Shown here: positions 45,364 to 52,188 of the stretch, one piece after another
Layout of the letters: every line of letters begins with the position of its first letter
Position numbering within the stretch: the first letter of the stretch is position 1
NCBI RefSeq assembly: GCF_008364685.1
Contig: NZ_VTTL01000001.1
Span: 496,001-560,000, forward strand
Length of the DNA stretch: 64,000 nt
Reading direction: 5' to 3'
DNA from: Xanthobacter oligotrophicus
GTDB lineage: Bacteria; Pseudomonadota; Alphaproteobacteria; Rhizobiales; Xanthobacteraceae
Made by a program: the position numbers and the translations under genes
The notes under the pieces: model-generated
Seen by the model: the letters and a program-made list of their open reading frames with translations, nothing else
Told to the model about the DNA's origin: nothing
Database searches by the model: none

Positions 45364-46067
45364 ACGCCATCTCCCCCGACCTCACGTTCGACCTCGCCGC
45401 CACCTCCCTGCGCGAGCTGAACGCGGCGCTCCACGCCGCCACCGGCGAGAGCAACGCCCGCCGCTGGCGGGTGCTGAACCCCAATGGCCGCCACGCGGTG
45501 GCGGTGGGCATCAATGCCCCCCTCACCGTCGAGATCGAGGGTCATGTGGGCTATTACTGTGCCGGCATGAATGCCGAGGCCTCCGTGATCATCCACGGCA
45601 ATGCCGGCGTGGGCCTCGCCGAGAACATGATGAGCGGCTTCGTCCATGTGCGCGGCGATGCCAGCCAGGCGGCCGGCGCCACTGGCCATGGCGGCCTGCT
45701 GGTGATTGATGGCAATGCCTCGGCCCGCTGCGGCATCTCCATGAAGGGCATCGACATCGTGGTGAAGGGCTCCGTGGGCCACATGAGCGCCTTCATGGGC
45801 CAGTCCGGCAGCCTCATCGTGCTGGGCGATGCCGGCGAGGCGCTGGGTGACAGCCTCTATGAGGCCAAGCTGTTCGTGCGCGGCTCCGTCAAGTCGCTGG
45901 GCGCCGACTGCATCGAGAAGGAGCTGCGCGACGAGCACAAGGCGCTCCTGGCGGAGAAGCTGAAGGCCGCCGGCCTTGAGGGCAGCGTCGATGTCGCCGA
46001 GTTCAAGCGCTACGGCTCGGCCCGGCAGCTCTACAATTTCCACGTCGACAACGCGTCCGCGTACTGA
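45360..46067 (+). CDS. mgsB: N-methylglutamate synthase subunit B (GltB GXGXG-domain protein)
   Basis: 235 residues forming a right-handed beta-helix like the C-terminal domain of glutamate synthase, with repeating turns such as GNAGVGLAENMMSGFVHVRG and GHGGLLVIDGNA. It probably holds the structural channel of the MgsABC complex. It starts at GTG (45360), overlapping the mgsA stop in GTGA, so translation is coupled. It is the GlxC-type subunit in rhizobial nomenclature. Confidence 0.82.
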   Translation: MNAISPDLTFDLAATSLRELNAALHAATGESNARRWRVLNPNGRHAVAVGINAPLTVEIEGHVGYYCAGMNAEASVIIHGNAGVGLAENMMSGFVHVRGDASQAAGATGHGGLLVIDGNASARCGISMKGIDIVVKGSVGHMSAFMGQSGSLIVLGDAGEALGDSLYEAKLFVRGSVKSLGADCIEKELRDEHKALLAEKLKAAGLEGSVDVAEFKRYGSARQLYNFHVDNASAY

Positions 46068-46078
46068 GGGCCGAGACG

Positions 46079-47416
46079 ATGACCGCTCATTCCAACGTGC
46101 CCCGCACCCCGCCCCGCTTCTCGGCCACCTTCGATCCGGCGACGCTGGCCGAGATCCGCCGCGCGGCGGCCACCGGCATCTATGACATCCGCGGCGGCGG
46201 CACCAAGCGCAAGGTGCCCCACTTCGACGACCTGCTCTTCCTCGGCGCCTCCATGTCGCGCTATCCGCTGGAGGGCTATCGCGAGAAGTGCGGCACCGAG
46301 GTGGTGCTCGGCACCCGCTTCGCCAAGAAGCCCATCACCCTGAAGACCCCGGTGACCATCGCCGGCATGAGCTTCGGCGCGCTCTCGGCCCAGGCCAAGG
46401 AAGCGCTGGGCCGCGGCGCCACCACGGTGGGCACGAGCACCACCACCGGCGACGGCGGCATGACGCCGGAAGAGCGCGGGCAATCGCAGACCCTGGTCTA
46501 CCAGTATCTGCCCTCGCGCTATGGCATGAACCCGGTGGACCTGCGCAAGGCGGACGCCATCGAGATCGTCATCGGCCAGGGCGCCAAGCCCGGCGGCGGC
46601 GGCATGCTGCTGGGCCAGAAGATCTCCGATCGCGTCGCCGCCATGCGCAACCTGCCCAAGGGCATCGACCAGCGCTCGGCCTGCCGCCATCCCGACTGGA
46701 CCGGCCCGGACGATCTCGAGATCAAGATCGAGGCGCTGCGCGAGCTCACCGACTGGGAAAAGCCCATCTATGTGAAGGTCGGCGCCTCCCGCCCCTATTA
46801 CGACATCGCGCTGGCGGTGAAGGCGGGCGCGGACGTGGTGGTGCTCGATGGCATGCAGGGCGGCACCGCGGCCACCCAGGACGTGTTCATCGAGAACGTC
46901 GGCCTTCCCATCCTCGGCGCCATCCGCCCGGCGGTGCAGGCGCTGCAGGACCTCGGCATGCATCGCAAGGTGCAGCTCATCGTCTCCGGCGGCATCCGCT
47001 CCGGCGCGGACGTGGCCAAGGCGCTGGCGCTGGGCGCCGACGCGGTGGCCATCGGTACGGCGGCGCTGGTGGCGCTCGGCGACAACGATCCCCAGTACGA
47101 GGACGAATACCAGGCGCTCGGCACCACCGCCGGGGCCTATGACGACTGGCACGAGGGCCTCGACCCCGCCGGCATCACCACCCAGGACCCGGCGCTTTCC
47201 GCCCGGCTTGATCCGGTGAAGGCCGGCCGGCGCCTCGCCAATTATCTCTCGGTGATGACGCTGGAGGCACAGACCATCGCCCGCGCCTGCGGCAAGAGCC
47301 ACGTGCACAATCTGGAGCCCGAGGACCTCGTCGCCCTTACGGTGGAAGCCGCCGCCATGGCCGGCGTGCCGCTGGCCGGCACCTCATGGATCCCGGGACG
47401 CACCGGCGGCTACTGA
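46079..47416 (+). CDS. mgsC: N-methylglutamate synthase subunit C (FMN-binding glutamate synthase-like)
   Basis: 445 residues with the TIM-barrel FMN domain of glutamate synthase. Visible marks are ISFG-like GMSFGALSAQAKEAL, the KPGGGGMLLG loop, VKVGAS, GGTAATQ and VSGGIRSGADVAKALALGADAV for FMN phosphate binding. It is the catalytic subunit that would reduce the imine to N-methylglutamate. It starts 11 bases after mgsB and is the GlxD-type protein in rhizobia. A 10-bp hairpin (47437-47462) follows before gmaS and may lower downstream expression. Confidence 0.82.
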   Translation: MTAHSNVPRTPPRFSATFDPATLAEIRRAAATGIYDIRGGGTKRKVPHFDDLLFLGASMSRYPLEGYREKCGTEVVLGTRFAKKPITLKTPVTIAGMSFGALSAQAKEALGRGATTVGTSTTTGDGGMTPEERGQSQTLVYQYLPSRYGMNPVDLRKADAIEIVIGQGAKPGGGGMLLGQKISDRVAAMRNLPKGIDQRSACRHPDWTGPDDLEIKIEALRELTDWEKPIYVKVGASRPYYDIALAVKAGADVVVLDGMQGGTAATQDVFIENVGLPILGAIRPAVQALQDLGMHRKVQLIVSGGIRSGADVAKALALGADAVAIGTAALVALGDNDPQYEDEYQALGTTAGAYDDWHEGLDPAGITTQDPALSARLDPVKAGRRLANYLSVMTLEAQTIARACGKSHVHNLEPEDLVALTVEAAAMAGVPLAGTSWIPGRTGGY

Positions 47417-47436
47417 GCCGGGCTTTTCCTGACTTC

Positions 47437-47462
47437 GGCCGTGCCGCTCGACCGGCGCGGCC
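47437..47462 (+). terminator. Intra-operon hairpin between mgsC and gmaS
   Basis: GGCCGTGCCG / CGGCGCGGCC with a 6-base loop and one G-U pair, followed by TTCATAAAAA. Too little T for a strong terminator; an attenuator or mRNA-stabilising stem is possible. Confidence 0.35.
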
Positions 47463-47511
47463 TTCATAAAAATCCAGAACATCCAAGACCTTCCTGCCAG
47501 GGATCGAACCC

Positions 47512-48873
47512 ATGACCAGCAGAACCGAAATCGCACGGGAGGCGGAAGGGCGCGCCTCCGTCTCCGCCAAGGCGAGCCTCGACCTCGCGAAGATCGCCAA
47601 AGAGCGGGGCATCACGTATTTCCTCATCTCCTACGTGGACCTGTTCGGCGGCCTGCGGGCCAAGCTCGTGCCCGCCTCCGCCATCGGCCCCATGCAGAAG
47701 GAAGGAGCCGGCTTCGCGGGCTTCGCCACCTGGCTCGACATGTCGCCGGCCGACCCGGACCTGTTCGCCGTGCCCGACCCCACCAGCCTCATCCAGCTGC
47801 CGTGGAAAGAGGAAATCGGCTGGCTCGCCGCCGACCTCTACATGGGTGGCAAGGAAGTGGAGCAGGCGCCCCGCACCGTTCTGAAGCGCCAGCTCGCCGC
47901 CGCCGCAGCGCTGGGCTACGAGGTGAAGACCGGCGTGGAGTGCGAGTATTTCCTCATCACCCCGGACGGCAAGGGCATCTCCGATACGTCGGATACTGCG
48001 GAAAAGCCCTGCTACGACCAGTCCGCCCTCATGCGCCGCTACGATGTCATCAAGGACATCTGTGATGCCATGATCAAGCTGGGCTGGGGCGCCTACCAGA
48101 ACGACCATGAAGACGCCAACGGCCAGTTCGAGATGAACTGGAACTATGACAACGCGTTGCTCACCGCCGACCGCCACGTCTTCTTCAAATACATGGTGAA
48201 GTCGATCGCGGAACAGCACGGCCTGCGCGCCACCTTCATGCCCAAGCCCTTCATCAACCTCACCGGCTCGGGCTGCCATGCGCACGTATCGCTGTGGTCG
48301 AAGGGCAAGAACGCCTTCTCCGATCCCAAGGGGGAGCTGGGCGTCTCGCAGCTCGGCTACAATTTCATCGGCGGGCTGATCCACAATGCGGACGCGCTGT
48401 GTGCCATCACCAATCCCACGGTGAATTCCTACAAGCGCATCAACGCCCCGCGCACCATCTCGGGGGCCACCTGGGCGCCGAACACGGTGACCTACACCGG
48501 CAACAACCGCACCCACATGATCCGCATTCCGGACGCCGGCCGCTTCGAGTTCCGCCTCGCCGACGGCGCGGCCAACCCCTACCTGCTGCAGGCGGGCCTC
48601 ACGGCGGCGGGCCTCGACGGCATCGAGAACCAGCGCGATCCGGGCAAGCGCCTCGACATCAACATGTACATCGACGGGCACAAGGTGAAGGGCGCCAAGC
48701 GCCTGCCCCTGAACATGCTCGACGCCCTGCGCGCGCTGGAGAAGTCCCGCGTGCTGGGAGAGCGGCTGGGCCAGCCCTTCGTCTCCGGCTATCTCAAGCT
48801 GAAGAATGAGGAATGGAACGCCTATTCCCGCCATCTCACCCAGTGGGAGCGGGACAACACGCTGGACATCTGA
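47512..48873 (+). CDS. gmaS: Gamma-glutamylmethylamide synthetase / type III-like glutamine synthetase
   Basis: 453-residue member of the glutamine synthetase superfamily (GlnT group). Conserved catalytic stretches are GVECEYFLI, HEDANGQFEMNW, GSGCHAHVSLW and NRTHMIRIPDAGRFEFRLAD. GmaS proteins join methylamine to glutamate with ATP, giving gamma-glutamylmethylamide. The EDANGQFE stretch is strongly conserved in GmaS, but sequence alone does not fully separate GmaS from GlnT. Co-location with mgs and mgd genes supports GmaS. The ATG at 47512 follows AGGGATCG. It closes the mgs operon, with a terminator 26 bases beyond. Confidence 0.8.
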   Translation: MTSRTEIAREAEGRASVSAKASLDLAKIAKERGITYFLISYVDLFGGLRAKLVPASAIGPMQKEGAGFAGFATWLDMSPADPDLFAVPDPTSLIQLPWKEEIGWLAADLYMGGKEVEQAPRTVLKRQLAAAAALGYEVKTGVECEYFLITPDGKGISDTSDTAEKPCYDQSALMRRYDVIKDICDAMIKLGWGAYQNDHEDANGQFEMNWNYDNALLTADRHVFFKYMVKSIAEQHGLRATFMPKPFINLTGSGCHAHVSLWSKGKNAFSDPKGELGVSQLGYNFIGGLIHNADALCAITNPTVNSYKRINAPRTISGATWAPNTVTYTGNNRTHMIRIPDAGRFEFRLADGAANPYLLQAGLTAAGLDGIENQRDPGKRLDINMYIDGHKVKGAKRLPLNMLDALRALEKSRVLGERLGQPFVSGYLKLKNEEWNAYSRHLTQWERDNTLDI

Positions 48874-48898
48874 TCCAGTCCGGCTGAACAGCAGACAC

Positions 48899-48928
48899 AA
48901 ACCCGGCGCGCTCCCCCGCGCCGGGTTT
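48899..48928 (+). terminator. Rho-independent terminator of the mgs-gmaS operon
   Basis: 12-bp stem AAACCCGGCGCG / CGCGCCGGGTTT with a 6-base loop and TTTATT. It lies between the convergent gmaS and cupin genes and may serve both. Confidence 0.8.
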
Positions 48929-48957
48929 ATTGCATCTGGAGATCCGCGCGCCTGCCC

Positions 48958-49389
48958 TCATTCCGGGGCGGGCGTGGCCAGCGACTTGTCCTTCTCCACC
49001 ACATAGGTGATGGCGAGGCGGGTCTTTTCGGCGCCGGTCTTGAAGGCGTGCGGCACCTCTGGCGCGATCTGGAACCCGTCCGCAGCCTGCAGCGTGCGAT
49101 CCGCCTGACCCTTCACCAGCAGGATGCCGCCGCCCGAGGCCACATAGGAACTCTCGATGCCGGGATGGGTGTGGCGGGGCACCAGGAAGCCCGGCTCAAG
49201 GTCGGCCGTCATCAGGATGGTGACGTATTTGTCGCCGGGCAGGTCGGTCTTCCCCAGCACGGTGCGGGTGATGCCGGTGGCGGCGGCAGCGGGGGTCTGG
49301 GCCGGAGCCTGGGCGTCGGCATCGGTGGCCGCGAAGCCGGCCGTCGCGCAGATGACACAGGACGAGATGAAGCGCCGTCTGTTGAGCAT
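48958..49389 (-). CDS. Tat-exported cupin protein
   Basis: 143 residues. The N-terminus MLNRRRFISSCVICATAGFA has a twin-arginine motif and hydrophobic stretch, with a cleavage site likely near ADA. A single cupin barrel follows (about 55-130; PRHTHPGIESSYVASGGGIL supplies metal-binding His and Glu). It is therefore a periplasmic protein folded, and probably metal-loaded, before export. Function unknown; it may bind a small metabolite related to the neighbouring methylamine genes, which is inference from position only. Confidence 0.82.
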   Translation of the reverse strand: MLNRRRFISSCVICATAGFAATDADAQAPAQTPAAAATGITRTVLGKTDLPGDKYVTILMTADLEPGFLVPRHTHPGIESSYVASGGGILLVKGQADRTLQAADGFQIAPEVPHAFKTGAEKTRLAITYVVEKDKSLATPAPE

Positions 49390-49537
49390 GGATCTCCCCG
49401 TTCAAGAGCCACACGGTCGCGCCGCGGCACGCCATGGGCGTGGTGTAAGGCGCGCCATGCCCACCCTTGACGGGTACAGGACGCAGAACGCCTCCAGCCT
49501 TATCTGGAAGGCATCAACCGCCCTTTGAAACGCAGTG

Positions 49538-50527
49538 TCAACGCGGATGCATGCCGCCGTCCGGCTCGTGCGCCGTCGACAGCGCTTCCAGCCAGGGCAA
49601 GGCGGCCCGAAGGCGTGGGAGCACCTCTTCTTCCAGCGCCTCCCGGCAGAAGGCGGCCACCTCCCGTGGCACCCGCCCCAGCTCCTGCCGCCGCGCGATC
49701 AGGGTGAGATTGCGGGAGAAGGCCGGCCCCGGCAGAGGCGCGCAGGAGAAGCGGGCAAAATCCACCCCCGCCTCAAAGAGGCAGAGCGGGGTCGTCACCG
49801 CCACGCCCTCCCCCGCCGCAACCGTGGCGGTGACGCCATAGGGCGTGTCGAATTCCAGCCGGCGCGGCAGGTCGAGCTTCAGGCGCCGCAGGTGACGCTC
49901 CACCTCGATGCCGGTCTTGGAGCGCGCCGAGAAGCGCACCAGCGGCAGCCGGCGGGCGAGCCGCGCCAGGTCCTCCACCCGCGCCGGGGCCAGCTCTCCG
50001 GCCGGGAGCAGCAGCACATAGGGCTCGGTGAAGAGGGGGAAGCGCTCCAGCCCTTCGATGTCGGCGAGTTCGTCCACGCCCACCAAGAGGTCGAGCTGGC
50101 GCGACAGCAGCGCGCTGGCGTGGGAGGCGGTGAGCCCCGCCAGCAGCGACACCTCCTCCGCCACCCCGGAGAGCCGCCCGGCCAGCGGCGCCGACAAGGC
50201 GCGGGAGAGCGAATCCACCAGCCCGGCGCGGATCAGCGGCAGGCGGCCGTGCTCGGTCTCCTTCAAGGCCGGCACGATCTGCCGCGCCTCGGAGAGCAGC
50301 GCGCTCGCCTTCTGCCGCAGCACGCCGCCGGCGGCGGTGAGCCCCAGCGGCCGCACGCTGCGATCGAACAGGGCGACGCCCATGCGCCCTTCCAGCTCCG
50401 CCACCGCCTGCGACACCGCCGGCTGGGTGAGCCCGAGCCGTCGCGCCGCGCCGGCCATGGCGCCGGCCTCGCAGACCGCGAGGAAGATCTCCAGCGTCTT
50501 CAGGTCGAAGGGAAAAAGCTCGCGCAC
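49538..50527 (-). CDS. LysR-family regulator, divergent from mgdA
   Basis: 329-residue LysR-type transcription factor: HTH at about 9-68 (LKTLEIFLAVCEAGAMAGAA, LTQPAVSQAVAELE) and a C-terminal effector-binding domain of LysR_substrate type. It is transcribed away from the mgd operon and probably regulates it through the dyad in the shared 131-base gap. The start is GTG at 50527, since no ATG precedes the HTH. The ligand is unknown; N-methylglutamate, sarcosine or methylamine are candidates. Confidence 0.9.
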   Translation of the reverse strand: MRELFPFDLKTLEIFLAVCEAGAMAGAARRLGLTQPAVSQAVAELEGRMGVALFDRSVRPLGLTAAGGVLRQKASALLSEARQIVPALKETEHGRLPLIRAGLVDSLSRALSAPLAGRLSGVAEEVSLLAGLTASHASALLSRQLDLLVGVDELADIEGLERFPLFTEPYVLLLPAGELAPARVEDLARLARRLPLVRFSARSKTGIEVERHLRRLKLDLPRRLEFDTPYGVTATVAAGEGVAVTTPLCLFEAGVDFARFSCAPLPGPAFSRNLTLIARRQELGRVPREVAAFCREALEEEVLPRLRAALPWLEALSTAHEPDGGMHPR

Positions 50528-50555
50528 GATGCCGATCCGGGGCTCGGGGTCACAC

Positions 50556-50572
50556 TATAAGCAGGATTTATA
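50556..50572. promoter_or_regulatory. Candidate LysR operator (T-N11-A dyad)
   Basis: TATAAGCAGGATTTATA, a dyad of TATAA and TTATA around 7 bases, in the lysR-mgdA gap. It matches the ATC-type LysR box pattern T-N11-A and sits about 29 bases upstream of the lysR GTG and 87 before mgdA. Confidence 0.5.
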
Positions 50573-50658
50573 TTAACCCTCGTTAGGCGGCGCGGTATAG
50601 AGGCTTACGAGGGGTCTCCAAGCGCGTGCCCGAAGAGCGTGCCCCCAGCGAGTGAACC

Positions 50659-51912
50659 ATGTCCCGCTATTCCGTCCTGAGCCTCATCGCCAATGCGCTC
50701 ACCGGCCAGACCGGGTGGAAGCCCGCCTGGCGCGATGCCGCCCCCAAGCCCGCCTATGACGTGATCATCGTGGGCGGCGGCGGCCATGGCCTCGCCACCG
50801 CCTATTATCTCGCCAAGGAACACGGCATCCGCAATATCGCGGTGCTGGAGAAGGCGCACATCGGCTCCGGCAATGCCGGGCGCAACACCACCATCATCCG
50901 CTCCAACTACCTGCTGCCGGGCAACGAGCCGTTCTACGAATGGTCCATGAAGCTGTGGGAGGGCCTGGAGCAGGACCTCAACTACAACGCCATGGTGTCC
51001 CAGCGCGGTATCATCAATCTGTTCCACTCGGACGGCCAGCGCGACGCCTATGCCCGGCGCGGCAACGCCATGCGCCTTGCCGGCGCCGACTCGGAACTCC
51101 TCGACCGCGAGCAGGTGCGCGCGCTCGCACCCTTCCTCGATTTCGACAATTCGCGCTTCCCCATCAAGGGCGGGCTGATGCAGGCCCGCGCCGGCACCGC
51201 GCGGCACGATGCGGTGGTGTGGGGCTATGCCCGCGCCGCCGACCGGCTCGGCGTGGACATCGTGCAGAATTGCGAGGTCACCGGCTTCATCCGCGAGGGT
51301 GATGCGGTGGTGGGCGTGGAGACCACGCGCGGTGCCATCCGCGCCGGCAAGGTGGGCCTGGCGGTGGCCGGCTCCACCTCCCGCCTCACCCGCCTGCTGG
51401 ACCTGAAGCTGCCCATCGAGAGCCATGTGCTGCAGGCCTTCGTCTCGGAAGGGCTGAAGCCGCTGGTGCCGGGGGTGATCACCTTCGGCATGGGGCATTT
51501 CTACGTGAGCCAGTCCGACAAGGGCGGCCTTGTCTTCGGCGGCGATATCGACGGCTACAATTCCTATGCCCAGCGCGGCAATCTGCCGGTGGTGGAGGAC
51601 GTGGCCGAGGGCGGCATGGCGGTGATGCCGCTCATCGGCCGGCTGCGCATGCTGCGCGCCTGGGGCGGGCTCGTGGACATGTCCATGGACGGCTCGCCCA
51701 TCATCGACGTGGGGCCGCTGCCCGGCCTCTACCTCAACACGGGGTGGAACTACGGGGGCTTCAAGGCGACGCCGGCCTCCGGCTGGTGCTTCGCCCATAC
51801 CATCGCGAAGGATGCGGCCCACGCCTTCAACACCGCCTTCCGCCTCGACCGCTTCCGCTCCGGCCACATCATCGATGAGAAGGGGGTCGGCGCCCAGCCG
51901 AACCTGCACTGA
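50659..51912 (+). CDS. mgdA: N-methylglutamate dehydrogenase / sarcosine oxidase beta subunit
   Basis: 417-residue flavoprotein of the DAO family. The N-terminal FAD-binding Rossmann motif is VIIVGGGGHGLATAYYLA, and GNAGRNTTIIRSNY lines the flavin. RAGTARHDAVVWGYARA contains the histidine expected to bind FMN covalently in the heterotetrameric enzymes. It is the catalytic subunit that oxidises the N-methyl group of NMG (or sarcosine). The order beta-delta-alpha-gamma is shared by soxBDAG and mgdABCD. The presence of gmaS and mgsABC nearby favours NMG; a sarcosine role stays possible. Confidence 0.82.
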   Translation: MSRYSVLSLIANALTGQTGWKPAWRDAAPKPAYDVIIVGGGGHGLATAYYLAKEHGIRNIAVLEKAHIGSGNAGRNTTIIRSNYLLPGNEPFYEWSMKLWEGLEQDLNYNAMVSQRGIINLFHSDGQRDAYARRGNAMRLAGADSELLDREQVRALAPFLDFDNSRFPIKGGLMQARAGTARHDAVVWGYARAADRLGVDIVQNCEVTGFIREGDAVVGVETTRGAIRAGKVGLAVAGSTSRLTRLLDLKLPIESHVLQAFVSEGLKPLVPGVITFGMGHFYVSQSDKGGLVFGGDIDGYNSYAQRGNLPVVEDVAEGGMAVMPLIGRLRMLRAWGGLVDMSMDGSPIIDVGPLPGLYLNTGWNYGGFKATPASGWCFAHTIAKDAAHAFNTAFRLDRFRSGHIIDEKGVGAQPNLH

Positions 51913-51915
51913 CCC

Positions 51916-52188
51916 ATGCGCATCACCTGTCCCTATTGCGGCGCGCGCTCCTCCCACGAATTCGCCTATCTGGGCGATGCCGCGCCGACCCGTCCTGATC
52001 CCTCTGCCCCCGACGCGGCCGAGGCGTTCCACGCCTACGTCTATGAGCGGGACAATCCGGCCGGCCCCATGGACGAGCTCTGGTACCATTCCGCCGGCTG
52101 CCGGCGCTGGCTGAAGGTGACGCGGGACACCCGCACCCACGCCATCACCGCCGTGGCCTTCGCCGAAGCCGGAGAGGCCGCGCAATGA
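51916..52188 (+). CDS. mgdB: N-methylglutamate dehydrogenase / sarcosine oxidase delta subunit
   Basis: 90-residue small subunit starting MRITCPYCGARSSHEF. The CPYC pair together with H59 and C62 (YHSAGC) makes the zinc site seen in heterotetrameric sarcosine oxidase. The conserved YERDNPAGPMDELWYH stretch contacts the alpha subunit in the family. It begins 3 bases after mgdA and overlaps mgdC by 4 bases (ATGA). Confidence 0.85.
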   Translation: MRITCPYCGARSSHEFAYLGDAAPTRPDPSAPDAAEAFHAYVYERDNPAGPMDELWYHSAGCRRWLKVTRDTRTHAITAVAFAEAGEAAQ

